DNA of 49,058 nucleotides from contig CCNC01000201.1 of the NCBI GenBank assembly GCA_000824845.1, forward strand, positions 1-49,058, written 5' to 3'. The notes under the pieces are model-generated. The model was not told where the DNA came from, did not search any database, and was given only the letters and a program-made list of their open reading frames with translations. Shown one piece after another: positions 40,694-49,058 of the stretch. How positions within the stretch are numbered: the first letter of the stretch is position 1; the number at the start of each line of letters is the position of its first letter. Source of the DNA: Mesorhizobium sp. ORS 3359. GTDB lineage: Bacteria; Pseudomonadota; Alphaproteobacteria; Rhizobiales; Rhizobiaceae. Made by a program: the position numbers and the translations under genes.

Positions 40694-42059
40694 CGTGTTG
40701 CCTCGTTTGCTTGCGTTCCTTCTATCTCCTGTCCGGTTCGATAGCGGCTCGTACCCGAAGGCCTCGAAAGGGCTTGCTCCCACCGGCGAACTCGGACCCA
40801 GCCTGGCGCTCGGGCTGACTGTGACTTGCCTACTGACCGTGGGCGGAGGGCTGTGGCTCGGTTCCACCAAGATTGCGGGCGCAGTGATCGCACCCGCGAC
40901 CGTAGTCGTCGAAAGCGACACCAAGAAGGTGCAGCACCAGACCGGTGGCACCATCAGTGGAATCTATGCACAGGACGGCGACGTTGTCCGGGCAGGCACC
41001 GTGTTGGTCAGGCTGGACGATACGTTGGCTCGGGCAAACCTCGAAATCATCAGCGAGGATCTGGACCGTGCCACTGTGCGACTTGCGCGGCTTGAGGCCG
41101 AACGTCAAGGGCTGTCGACAATGCGGATCCCAAGCGAGCTGCAGGCCGACATGGGCAATCCGAACGTGGCGGCGTTGGTCGGCGGCGAGCGTACTTTGCT
41201 CGAAACGCGGACATCGGAACTAGCCGGTCAGAAAACGCTTCTTAGAAGCCAGACCGAGCAGATCGCGCGCCAGCTCGAGGGCCTGAAGGCCCAGCAGGCT
41301 GCGATGGACGAATCCGCTGCCTTACTCGGCCGCGATCTCACCGATGTGAATACCTTGTATTCGAAGAAACTGGTCTCGAAAGAGCGGCTCAGCAATGTGA
41401 GGCTTGAGGCTACAAGGGCCAAAGGCGAGGCAGGGCGCCTGGCTGCGGCTGTAGCAGAAGCCCAGGTGAAGATCACGGAAACCGAATTGCAGGTCCTGCA
41501 ACTCGACGAGCAAACGCGCAGCGAGGTGACCAAAGAGCTGCGTGAAACAGAAGCTAAGCGAAGCGAGCTCGACGAGCGCAAGATCGTCGCGGAGAACGAA
41601 CTGGCCAAAACCGAAATTCGCGCCCCGCAATCGGGAACGATACAACAATCCACTGTTCACACGATTGGAGGTGTGATCGCTCCAGGGGAATTGCTGATGA
41701 CGATTATCCCAGATGCGGACAAACTCGTAGTCGATGCGCGTATTCCTCCCTCCCAGGTTGACGAGGTCCGCTCCGGTCAGCCGGTCTCTATTCGCTTCCC
41801 GGCATTCGATGCGGGCACGACACCGGCGTGCAGTGGCCAGGTAAAATGGATTTCCGCTGACCTGATCAAGGATCAGCAGCACCAGCTCTCCTATTTCTCG
41901 GCACGCATCAGCGTGCAAGACAAGACCGATTGCCTACCCGACGCAAAGGTGCTCAAGCCGGGTATGCCGGCCGAGGTTCACGTAAGAACCGGCCGTCACA
42001 GCGTCTGGTCCTATCTTCTGAAGCCACTCACGGACCAGATGTCACGCGCATTCCGCTAA
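40686..42059 (+). CDS. HlyD-type membrane fusion protein, pair 1
   Basis: A 457-residue periplasmic adaptor. A single N-terminal membrane segment (about 38-60) is followed by the split lipoyl domain (HQTGGTISGIYAQDGDVVRAGTVLVRLDD ... EIRAPQSGTIQQ). A long coiled coil (about 115-310) lies between, and the C-terminal beta-barrel contains GMPAEVHVRTG. It bridges the ABC exporter and an outer-membrane channel. It overlaps the upstream ABC gene by 8 bases, so the two are translated together. Length and order are normal for PrtE/PrsE-like proteins. It converges with the adaptor of pair 2. Confidence 0.9.
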   Translation: MRDVLPRLLAFLLSPVRFDSGSYPKASKGLAPTGELGPSLALGLTVTCLLTVGGGLWLGSTKIAGAVIAPATVVVESDTKKVQHQTGGTISGIYAQDGDVVRAGTVLVRLDDTLARANLEIISEDLDRATVRLARLEAERQGLSTMRIPSELQADMGNPNVAALVGGERTLLETRTSELAGQKTLLRSQTEQIARQLEGLKAQQAAMDESAALLGRDLTDVNTLYSKKLVSKERLSNVRLEATRAKGEAGRLAAAVAEAQVKITETELQVLQLDEQTRSEVTKELRETEAKRSELDERKIVAENELAKTEIRAPQSGTIQQSTVHTIGGVIAPGELLMTIIPDADKLVVDARIPPSQVDEVRSGQPVSIRFPAFDAGTTPACSGQVKWISADLIKDQQHQLSYFSARISVQDKTDCLPDAKVLKPGMPAEVHVRTGRHSVWSYLLKPLTDQMSRAFR

Positions 42060-42690
42060 AACCCCGCCGCTTGGGGTGGGCTAGCCAGTCAAGCCGCAGC
42101 CCTCCTATTGGCCGTGGCCAAAAAACAGGCGGCGAGAACGAGCTCACTACGTAGGCGATGCTGAGAGGACGACGATACGCAAATACGAATGTTCCGGATC
42201 TCGTCAGCTTCTGACATCCTTCGTTCGCAGGGCATTCAGCTTTGCAAACGCTGATACAAGAATGCCAGCCGGCGACCTGTATCTAGTCCGTGCCCCCGCC
42301 GGTTAGACCCGGCTCGTGGCTCCCCGCCTTGAGCCGGGCCGCCTGATCAGTTCGGAACGGGCTTTCGTCCGAGCCGACATTTCAATGCAACCGCAAGCGT
42401 GGCTGACTCGACCGTAGCGACGAAGCCTGAACTGGCACGGTGAGTGTGGGAGGGTAGCGCTCCTTCGACGAGCGCCCCCCGCACAGCGTGTCGACTAGGT
42501 CAGCAACGCCGCGGATTCGGCTCCGCCAACTGCTTCATGATCTCGCGCGACGCTACTGCCATTCGGTCCTGAATTGGGAACTGGCCGGCATCCGCTTTGA
42601 GGCCGGAAGCGGATGGTCTGTTTTCGGTAGACCCCTTTCAGAAGCGGATGTTCGGCAAAAGCCAACATCCATAGGTCACGTTAGCAAGGT
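42060..42690. other. convergent intergenic region between secretion operons
   Basis: About 630 bases. An 8-bp G+C-rich hairpin (42308-42338) is the main structure and may separate the two convergent operons. A short plus-strand frame near 42488-42745 runs into the 3' end of the second adaptor gene and has no recognisable product. Confidence 0.5.
42308..42338. terminator. G+C-rich hairpin between convergent operons
   Basis: CCCGGCTC (42308-42315) and GAGCCGGG (42331-42338) pair perfectly around 15 bases. No T-run follows on either strand. It could be a weak bidirectional terminator. Confidence 0.3.
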
Positions 42691-44031
42691 CTACTTCTGC
42701 CGGAACGCCGTGTGCAGCGAAGCCGTCAGTGGCCCCACAATGTAATCCAACGCGGTGCGTTCCTCGGTCACGATCATGACCTGCGCCGGCATACCGGGAT
42801 AGAGCTGGATCTGTGGTGCCGCGGCGAGTTCCCGCTGGTCCACCGCTATGTCGGCGACATAATATGGAAGGCCAGTCTTGGCGTCGGTCACGCGGTCCGC
42901 CGAGATGCGAGTGACGCGGCCGTGGATGACCGGTGTCGTGCGCTGTTTATAGGAGGTAAATCGGACTTCGGCCGTCACGTCCTGGCGGAGGCTGGATATG
43001 TCCTCGACCCGGACCTGCGCTTGCACGATCAGCGAATTCCTGGCCGGAACGATGTCGAGGATGGTCTGGCCGGGGGTGACGACCGCGCCGGTCGAGAAGA
43101 CCGTCAAGTCCATCACCTGGCCGTCATAGGGAGCGCGCACTTCGGCGCGGTGCACGGTGGCCTGCGCGGCAAACATCTTCGGCACCAGGTCGGCAAGGCT
43201 CGACTGGGTGTCGATCAACATGGCCGACAGTTTCGCGCGGCGCTCGTTGGTAAGCTGCGCGATCTGGCTTTCGAATTCCGCCTTGTTCTGGCGGTTGCCC
43301 GCAATCTCGCCCAGCGACTGGTCAATGAGGCCCTGCAGGTCGGAAGCGGAGCGGTCGAGCTCCAGGATGCGCGTGCGCGTCGTCAGGCCGGCCTTCAGCA
43401 GCTTGTTCAGGCCGGTCTTCTCGTCCACGGTCGACTTGAGCTGCGCGCGGTAGGACTCCACGCGCGCCTCCTTGCCTTCGATCTGCTCTTCGAGCTCGGC
43501 GATCCGCTTTTGCAGGATCTTCGTGGCGCCGGCCATCGAGGCGCGCTGGCTCTCGAGGTCGGCGATCTGGTTGGCCATCGCGTCCTGCAGATAGCCTTGG
43601 TGCTCGGCGGAAATATCCTTCGGAAAGGCGACCGCCGCGTTGCCGTCGAGCTCGGCGCGGATACGGGCATCCGTTGCGCGCAGCAGCGCATATTGCTGGG
43701 AGTAGAGGTTGAACTCCGAACGGGCCCGCGTGTCATCGAGCACGACCAGCACATCGCCTGCCTTGACGATGTCGCCGTCCTTCACGCGGATTTCCTTTAC
43801 GGTGCCGCCATCGAAATGCTGGACGCTCTTGCGGTTGCCCTCGACCTTCACTATCGCGTCGGCGAGCACGGCACCGTCGAGCGGCGCCATCGCCGCCCAG
43901 CCGCCGAACACGCCGAAGAAGGCAACGATGATGAGCAACCCGACCCAGACCGGACCCCGGATCGAGTCCGAGTCGGCGCCCGCTTCGGCGGCGCCGGGCA
44001 AACTGCGATAGGTGGCGGCGACATCGGTCAT
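42691..44031 (-). CDS. HlyD-type membrane fusion protein, pair 2
   Basis: A 446-residue periplasmic adaptor. One N-terminal membrane segment (about 25-48) precedes a lipoyl half (HFDGGTVKEIRVKDGDIVKAGDVLVVLDD). A long coiled coil (about 110-290) follows, then the second lipoyl half (EVRAPYDGQVMDL) and a C-terminal barrel with LYPGMPAQVMIVTEERTA. It should work with the ABC exporter encoded just upstream. ATG at 44031 overlaps that gene's stop by 4 bases (ATGA). The open frame extends 61 codons further up inside the ABC gene, which is an overlap artefact. Architecture is the same as pair 1, but the sequence is clearly different. Confidence 0.9.
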   Translation of the reverse strand: MTDVAATYRSLPGAAEAGADSDSIRGPVWVGLLIIVAFFGVFGGWAAMAPLDGAVLADAIVKVEGNRKSVQHFDGGTVKEIRVKDGDIVKAGDVLVVLDDTRARSEFNLYSQQYALLRATDARIRAELDGNAAVAFPKDISAEHQGYLQDAMANQIADLESQRASMAGATKILQKRIAELEEQIEGKEARVESYRAQLKSTVDEKTGLNKLLKAGLTTRTRILELDRSASDLQGLIDQSLGEIAGNRQNKAEFESQIAQLTNERRAKLSAMLIDTQSSLADLVPKMFAAQATVHRAEVRAPYDGQVMDLTVFSTGAVVTPGQTILDIVPARNSLIVQAQVRVEDISSLRQDVTAEVRFTSYKQRTTPVIHGRVTRISADRVTDAKTGLPYYVADIAVDQRELAAAPQIQLYPGMPAQVMIVTEERTALDYIVGPLTASLHTAFRQK

Positions 44032-45728
44032 TGGGTTGCCACCGCAATCGGCGCGGCGCGCTGGTTGAGCAGCGCCACGATCTCGTTCCTCATGCCGAAG
44101 GCCTCGACCCCGCCATCCCTGAGGAGCAGGATCTTGTCGACATTGGCCAAGGTCGAGGGCCGGTGCGACACGATGATCACGGTGCTGCCGCGACGCTTGA
44201 GCTCCAGCGCGCATTCGGCCAGCGCGCGATCGCCATCGGAGTCTAGATTGGAACTCGGCTCGTCGAGCACGATGAGGTTCGGCGTGCCGAAGACGGCGCG
44301 CGCCAGCGCGATGCGCTGCCGGTAACCGCCCGACAGCACCGCGCCGCCCTCGCCGATCGGCGTCTCATAGCCTTGCGGCAGCCGGATGATCATCTCATGC
44401 ACCCCGGCGAGCCGGGCGGCCTCGATCACCTCGCGGTCGACATCGGTTTTGAAGCGGCCGATATTGGCAGCCACCGTGTCGGAAAACAGCTCGATGTCCT
44501 GCGGCAGATAGCCGATATGGTCGCCGAGCGTCTCCCTGCCCCATTGCGTCATGTCGGCGCCGTCCAGCCTGACCGTGCCGCGGCTCGGCTGCATGATGCC
44601 GGCGAGATGACGGGCGAGCGTCGACTTGCCGGCGCCGGACGGCCCGACGATGCCTAGAGCCTCGCCGGCCTCAAGCTTGAATGAGACATCGCGCAACAGC
44701 ACCTTCTGCAGGTTCGGAATGGCGAATGTAAGTTGTTCTACGGCGATCTTGCCGGTGGGTTTGGGAAGGTTGAAGGAACGTTCGCCTTGCGCGCCGCCGT
44801 CAAGCAGCTTCTCGACCCTTCCGAGCGCGGCCCGCGCCAGGATAAGACTGCGCCAGAGCCCGACGATCTGCTCGACCGGCTGCAGCCCCCGGCCCAGAAG
44901 CAGGCTTGCCGCGAACATCGAGCCGCCGGTGATCTGCCGCTCGATGACCAGATAGGCGCCAAGGCCGAGGATCAGCGACTGCATGGTGAGGCGCAGGAAG
45001 CGGATAATCCCGGACATCAGCGCCGCGCGGTCGCTGGCCTGCCCCTGTCGGCGAAGCGCCATGCCGCGGTCGCGCCCCCAGCGGCGGACGAGACCGTCGA
45101 TCATACCCATGGCACGGATGACTTCCGCATTCCTCAGGCTCATCTCGGTGAAATTGTAGTTCGCGGTGGCCAGGTCATTGGCCTGCTTCAGCGGCGCCCT
45201 GACCATATACTCGTTGAGCACCGCCATGGCGATGAGGATCAGCGACGATCCCAGCGCGAAGAAACCCAGCCAAGGGTGCAGAAGGAAGATAACGCCGATA
45301 TAGATAGGCGACCACGGCAGGTCGAAGAGGGCATGAATGCCGCTGCCGGTGATCACCTGGCGGAACATGTCGAAATCGCGGATCGGCTGGCTTTGCGCAG
45401 CGCCCAGTGACGGAGACTCGACGGAGGCCGCCAGGATCCTGGCCGAAAGCAGGCGGTCGAGCCGTGCGCTGGCACGTGTCAGGATCGCGGCGCGCACAAG
45501 GTCGAGGCCGGCAAGGGCCAGGAAAGTGGCAAGCAGCACGAGGGTCAGCATCACCAGCGTTGTCTCGCTGCCGCTGGTGACGACACGATCGTAGATCTGC
45601 AGCATGTAGAGCGGAGATGCGAGGTAAAGCAGATTGATCGCCAGGCTGAACACCGCCGCGAACAGGAAATAGCGGCGGCAGGCGCGAAGCGCTTGCCTGA
45701 CGACTTTGGATATGTTGTCGAGACTCAA
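44028..45728 (-). CDS. type I secretion ABC exporter (PrtD type), pair 2
   Basis: A 566-residue PrtD-type ABC exporter. A six-helix membrane domain (about 20-305) precedes Walker A GPSGAGKS (362-369), GYLPQDIELFSD, signature LSGGYRQR, Walker B LIVLDEPSSNLD and H-loop VVSHRP-like IVSHRP. It is homologous to the exporter of pair 1 but diverged. The start appears to be a TTG at 45728: no ATG or GTG lies between there and the in-frame stop near 45795, and the first methionine is already at the end of the first helix. The ribosome site is weak (CTGGG). It lies downstream of the adhesin gene on the same strand, separated by a hairpin, and the adhesin is its likely cargo. Confidence 0.88.
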   Translation of the reverse strand: MSLDNISKVVRQALRACRRYFLFAAVFSLAINLLYLASPLYMLQIYDRVVTSGSETTLVMLTLVLLATFLALAGLDLVRAAILTRASARLDRLLSARILAASVESPSLGAAQSQPIRDFDMFRQVITGSGIHALFDLPWSPIYIGVIFLLHPWLGFFALGSSLILIAMAVLNEYMVRAPLKQANDLATANYNFTEMSLRNAEVIRAMGMIDGLVRRWGRDRGMALRRQGQASDRAALMSGIIRFLRLTMQSLILGLGAYLVIERQITGGSMFAASLLLGRGLQPVEQIVGLWRSLILARAALGRVEKLLDGGAQGERSFNLPKPTGKIAVEQLTFAIPNLQKVLLRDVSFKLEAGEALGIVGPSGAGKSTLARHLAGIMQPSRGTVRLDGADMTQWGRETLGDHIGYLPQDIELFSDTVAANIGRFKTDVDREVIEAARLAGVHEMIIRLPQGYETPIGEGGAVLSGGYRQRIALARAVFGTPNLIVLDEPSSNLDSDGDRALAECALELKRRGSTVIIVSHRPSTLANVDKILLLRDGGVEAFGMRNEIVALLNQRAAPIAVATQ

Positions 45729-45816
45729 AATACCCAGCGGAGAACCGCCCCCTGTCCAAACTGCGTGCCCGGGCCCGATACTACTGCCGATCCTTCAACC
45801 GACCACACCACTCGCT

Positions 45817-45835
45817 CGTAAACCTGCCGTAAACC
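45817..45835. promoter_or_regulatory. tandem CGTAAACC repeats upstream of secretion pair 2
   Basis: CGTAAACC occurs at 45817-45824 and 45828-45835, an 11-base period close to one helical turn. A partial third copy, CGTAAGC, is at 45842-45848. The repeats lie 90-120 bases before the ABC exporter start, where an activator or repressor could bind. Confidence 0.35.
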
Positions 45836-45873
45836 TTAATTCGTAAGCTAAATACCCGCCCGACGCAGAAACG

Positions 45874-45904
45874 GGGTGAGCCGCGCGTGGTCGCGGGCTC
45901 ACCC
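45874..45904 (-). terminator. hairpin after the adhesin gene
   Basis: GGGTGAGCC (45874-45882) and GGCTCACCC (45896-45904) form a perfect 9-bp stem directly after the adhesin stop at 45912. On the minus strand CGTTTCTG follows, a weak T-rich tail. It probably ends or weakens transcription before the secretion genes. Confidence 0.5.
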
Positions 45905-45911
45905 TCTAAAA

Positions 45912-48900
45912 TCACACCGCGAACTCGCTCGTTACGCCGCTGACGCCGGTCAGCGTGAACTCCGCCGGGTCGTAGGTCACGACGGTGTGCCCCTGACCAT
46001 CATCCGCGAGCTTGAAGCCGTTCGCATCGTAAGTGCCGAGCAGATGTAGCGTCGCATTGTGTGCGCCGTCCGAGACGGTTAACGTGCCACCACTGCCATC
46101 TTGGCTCGCCTGATAAGCGACAGTCGTCCCGGCACCGAACAGGATGTCGTTAAGGTCCAGCTTGTCGTCGTTGGTGATGCCGCTGATCCGTCCGCTGTAG
46201 TCGAAGGAGTCGTCGAGCTCGAGCGTACCCGCCGCATCGTGCGCGAAGGTCACGTTGGTCGACGATGCGCCGCCAAACTCCAGCTTCGACAGGTTGCCGA
46301 TGGTGGCGTCGCCTTCACCTGTGACCGCGCCATCGATATCGATATTGCCGCCATTGGCCCAGAGCTTGCCCGAGTTCGCCAGCGCTCCGGCAACGATCAG
46401 GCCGCCCGAACCGGTCGCTTCCAGCGTGCCGGAGTTGGTGACGACGCTGCCGCCGGTGTCGATGACTAGGGCATTGGTCCCCGTGGCGATGATGGTGCCC
46501 CTGTTGTCGATCCCAAGCATCCCATCACCCAACTGGCCGGCGCCCGAGATCGTGTTGTCGATGTTTATAAGCGCGACGTCCGGACCGGTGCCGGAAATCA
46601 AATTGGCGGCATTGTCGGACAGGACGATCTGGCCGCCGCCCTGCAGGCTCACGCCGTGCTGGATAACCTGTAGCAGGGTCTCGTCGCCTGTCGAGTTCAG
46701 CGAGATAAGGCCGCTGTTGTTGACTATGCCGCTAAGCGGCAGCAGGGCGCCGTCACCGAGTGTCATGGTGCCAGGATTGTTGACCACAGGCGTCTGGTCG
46801 AAGACGAAATTGCCGGCGCCGAGGGCCGAGGAATGCACGCCGTCCAGTGTGATCGACTGTCCGTCGGCGAGGGTGATCACGGCGTTGCCATGAGCATCGT
46901 CGGCAATATGCGTTTGCAAATCGCCGAAGCTCGCCAGCCCGCTGTAGCCGATCAGATCGATCTGGTCGGCGGCCGCGTCGAAGCTGTGCACCGTATCGTT
47001 GCCGATCGGTTGCGAGAAGACGAACAGATCGTTGCCGCTGGACCCGGTGAGCACGTCATCGCCTGACCAGGCGAAGATCGGCGAGCCCTGAGCGTAAGCC
47101 TCGACATTGTCGGCGATTGAGAGGCTTCCGGTCGTGCCGTCAGCATTGGTCCAGGTCAGATGGACATCGAGCACCGCCGCGCCGACGAAATCGGCCGGCG
47201 TGGTGACCGTCAGTTCGTGAACCGCACTGGACTGCACCGTCCAGGAGCCATCAGCATTCTGAGTCGCGCCATCGATGGTCCAGCCGGAAGGCACGCCCTT
47301 CACCGTGACGGTGACGGTCTGGCCGTCGGAAGGATCGGTCAGCGCGAGGTTGATCGGCTCACCGGCGACGCCGGCGGGAGCGGTAAACTTGCTGCTGCTG
47401 CCTCCGCCGCCGTTGGTCTTGAACGTGACGCTGTCCACTGCTGTGCCAGAGTTGTGTGCTGCGCTGTTGTCGGTGACGACAGCACTTATCTGGTGAACGG
47501 AATTGCTGACCGGGAACGGAGCCGCGCCGTCATCGAAGGTATGAACATAGTTGCCGCTGGCCAGTCCGGCGGCGAGTTCTGCGGCAGTGAAGGTATAGAT
47601 CAGAACGGGCGCTGCCCCGTTAATGCTGTCATACAATTGTACGCTCTGAATGCCGCTGGCATCCGTCGCGTGGACCGTGAAGGTCGATTGCTGCTGGCTG
47701 GAAGAAAGCTGGTGGCTTATCGAGACGCTTGGCGGTGTAGAATCGCTACCCGTCACATTGATCGTGGCCGTGGCGGTGCCGGTGTCAGTGCCGCCGTTTG
47801 CAGTGCCATCGCCGTCCACCAACGTGTAAGTCACCGTCTTGGTCGCGGTGGGGCTGGTCGCGTTGGAATAAAGGATATGGTCGGCCAGGGCCGCGGCCGC
47901 GGCTTGCGTGGCGTTGGCGTTGAACGTGATGACGAGATTCGACCCGTTCGCGCCGCCGGTGAAGGTTCCGATCGTCGTGCCCTGGTAGGTCACGTTGCTG
48001 CCGCTCACGCCGATCTGACCGGCGCCGGTTCCCTGATTCTGGATGGTCAGTTGGTCGGCCGACGTGCCGTTTGCGGTGAATGCGACGGTAAGAGACCCGC
48101 CGTTGAAGTCAGCGGAGTCAACATCCGTGACCGTGGCCGAGGGCGTGATGGCTGTGGCGGCGGATCCGGCCGTGTAGTTGATGCTCGTCGACGTTCCTGC
48201 AGTGCCACTGTTCAGATCAATGACCGGCGCGTCGTTGACCGCCGTGATGGTAATGGTCGAGGCGGCGCCGCCGACCAGCGATCCACCCGTTCCGGTGTTG
48301 CCGTTGTCGTTGATCGACAGCGACAGCGTCGTCGAGGCGCTCGGGGTGTCGGTGTTGTCGGTGTAGCTCAGCGTGCTGGTGCTGGCCGCGCCGCTGCCGA
48401 GGAACGAGTTGATCTGTGCCAGCGTGCCGGAGATAGTCAGCGACGAGCTGCCGCTGCCGCTCACCGTCGCTCCGCTGTTGCCGGCGGTGCCCGTCAAGGT
48501 GCCCTCGCCGACCGACAGGGTCAGTGTCTCGTTGCCGCTGCCGCCGTCGACGTCGCTGACCGCAAGGCTGGCGCTCTTCAGCGATACAGTAACCTGCTCC
48601 GTCGCGCCGTAGCTCACCGGCGCAGCCGCCGTCGGCGCGTCGTTGACCGGCGTCACCGCCACCGTCGAGGTGACGATGTTGCTGGCGTGGTTGGCCGCTT
48701 GGCCGTCGTCGACCTGATAGCTGATGGTGCGGGTCGCACCCGACGGATTGTCGCTCGAGTTGAAGTAGGTGACCGATTCCAGTGCCGCCTGGTACTGGGC
48801 CACGGTCGCCGTGCCGCTCAGCGTCAGGACGCCAGTCGCCGCATTGTAGCTGCCGGTGATGCCGTTCTGGTTGGTGAAGCCGAGGACGTCCTGGCCGGAG

Positions 48901-49058
48901 ACGAAGTTGGCGCTGATGGACACTGTCGCCCCGGTCAGATTCGCACTGTCGACATCAGATGCCGTCAGCGCCGTATCGATGGCGGTCGCCGCCTGGTTCT
49001 CGGTGTAGGAGAGCGACCCGCCATTGGCGTTCAGCACCGGCGCGTCGTTGACCGGCGT
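45912..49058 (-). CDS. large repetitive type I-secreted adhesin (partial)
   Basis: At least 1048 residues; the 5' end lies beyond the window, and the apparent GTG at 49037 is an internal Val codon within TPVNDAPV. The visible part holds cadherin-like/VCBS-type repeats about 135 residues long, each ending in a VNDAP junction, then an Ig-like region. Next come a single RTX-type segment (GDDVLTGSSGNDLFVFSQPIGNDTVHSF), a Gly/Asn-rich stretch like autotransporter passenger repeats, and an Asp-rich C-terminus (EFTLTGVSGVTSEFAV) suited to type I secretion. It is Ca-binding-rich and lacks cysteine. It is likely a surface or matrix adhesin exported by the neighbouring secretion pair 2, as inferred from position. 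Confidence 0.88.
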   Translation of the reverse strand, partial: TPVNDAPVLNANGGSLSYTENQAATAIDTALTASDVDSANLTGATVSISANFVSGQDVLGFTNQNGITGSYNAATGVLTLSGTATVAQYQAALESVTYFNSSDNPSGATRTISYQVDDGQAANHASNIVTSTVAVTPVNDAPTAAAPVSYGATEQVTVSLKSASLAVSDVDGGSGNETLTLSVGEGTLTGTAGNSGATVSGSGSSSLTISGTLAQINSFLGSGAASTSTLSYTDNTDTPSASTTLSLSINDNGNTGTGGSLVGGAASTITITAVNDAPVIDLNSGTAGTSTSINYTAGSAATAITPSATVTDVDSADFNGGSLTVAFTANGTSADQLTIQNQGTGAGQIGVSGSNVTYQGTTIGTFTGGANGSNLVITFNANATQAAAAALADHILYSNATSPTATKTVTYTLVDGDGTANGGTDTGTATATINVTGSDSTPPSVSISHQLSSSQQQSTFTVHATDASGIQSVQLYDSINGAAPVLIYTFTAAELAAGLASGNYVHTFDDGAAPFPVSNSVHQISAVVTDNSAAHNSGTAVDSVTFKTNGGGGSSSKFTAPAGVAGEPINLALTDPSDGQTVTVTVKGVPSGWTIDGATQNADGSWTVQSSAVHELTVTTPADFVGAAVLDVHLTWTNADGTTGSLSIADNVEAYAQGSPIFAWSGDDVLTGSSGNDLFVFSQPIGNDTVHSFDAAADQIDLIGYSGLASFGDLQTHIADDAHGNAVITLADGQSITLDGVHSSALGAGNFVFDQTPVVNNPGTMTLGDGALLPLSGIVNNSGLISLNSTGDETLLQVIQHGVSLQGGGQIVLSDNAANLISGTGPDVALINIDNTISGAGQLGDGMLGIDNRGTIIATGTNALVIDTGGSVVTNSGTLEATGSGGLIVAGALANSGKLWANGGNIDIDGAVTGEGDATIGNLSKLEFGGASSTNVTFAHDAAGTLELDDSFDYSGRISGITNDDKLDLNDILFGAGTTVAYQASQDGSGGTLTVSDGAHNATLHLLGTYDANGFKLADDGQGHTVVTYDPAEFTLTGVSGVTSEFAV
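48226..49058 (-). repeat. about 405-base tandem repeats in the adhesin gene
   Basis: GGCGCGTCGTTGACC recurs at 48226, 48634 and 49039, giving spacings of 408 and 405 bases (136 and 135 codons). Each encodes the VNDAP junction between repeat domains. The repeats continue out of the window. Confidence 0.7.

Noticed and set aside
42110..42130. Palindrome TTGGCC-GT-GGCCAA followed by an A-run
   Set aside because: The A-run is on the wrong side for a terminator on the plus strand, and on the minus strand the T-run comes before the stem. Probably chance.
42488..42745. Open frame running into the end of the second adaptor gene
   Set aside because: It overlaps the adaptor's 3' end on the other strand and has no recognisable family or ribosome site.
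42712..44325. Long plus-strand open frame (over 530 codons)
   Set aside because: It lies wholly opposite the HlyD-type and ABC genes, whose domains are clear. The encoded sequence is rich in Arg, His and Gly without any motif, typical of a G+C-rich antisense shadow.
48226..49058. CRISPR-like or mobile repeats
   Set aside because: The regular 405-408 base repeats lie in frame inside the adhesin gene and encode protein domains.

Overview
The window looks like an exopolysaccharide (EPS) and type I secretion region of an alphaproteobacterium. The most likely source is the Hyphomicrobiales, Mesorhizobium- or Rhizobium-like. The reasons are the moderately high G+C content, the HWE-type histidine kinase, the ExoF-like export protein, the ExoP-like chain-length protein and the PrtD/PrtE-type secretion pairs. 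The genus is inferred from this gene content, not proven. No insertion sequence, phage gene, CRISPR array, rRNA or convincing tRNA was seen.

Layout. 0.6-2.3 kb: a small zinc-ribbon protein and a minus-strand UDP-glucuronate 4-epimerase. 2.5-10.1 kb: a tight plus-strand operon with a free-standing adenylation-carrier-thioesterase protein, an NAD synthase-like protein, an asparagine synthetase-like amidotransferase, an AMP-forming acyl ligase and an acyl carrier protein. 10.2-17.0 kb: a minus-strand EPS operon with a P-loop kinase, sugar nucleotidyltransferase, PLP aminotransferase, priming sugar-phosphate transferase, LegB-like 4,6-dehydratase, ExoF-like export protein and PrmC-like methyltransferase. 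17.6-22.1 kb: a methyltransferase, a LuxR-type response regulator, a membrane HWE kinase and a second LuxR-type regulator. 22.3-30.0 kb: a secreted RTX protein with a glycosidase-like domain, an acyltransferase-3 protein, a methyltransferase, a Wzx-type flippase, a second P-loop kinase and a periplasmic beta-propeller-like protein. 30.8 kb: a Trm112-like protein. 31.3-37.9 kb: a minus-strand operon with a glycosyltransferase, Wzy-like polymerase, second asparagine synthetase-like protein and Wzz/ExoP-like protein. 38.9-45.7 kb: two complete, convergent type I secretion pairs (ABC exporter plus HlyD-type adaptor). 45.9 kb to the window edge: the C-terminal part of a large repetitive adhesin.

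How it fits together. The priming transferase, one glycosyltransferase, Wzx, Wzy, ExoF-like and ExoP-like proteins make up a Wzx/Wzy-type export route. The dehydratase and aminotransferase predict a 4-amino-4,6-dideoxy sugar, and the epimerase predicts galacturonate. The adenylation/carrier/ligase operon and the two amidotransferases are good candidates for acylating the amino sugar or amidating the uronic acid. That link is an inference and is the most novel idea in the window. The two secretion pairs probably export the RTX glycosidase and the adhesin, which would shape and anchor the polysaccharide matrix. Several intergenic regions hold strong dyads or hairpins: between the kinase and regulator genes, upstream of the response regulator, over the RTX gene promoter, and in two long leaders.
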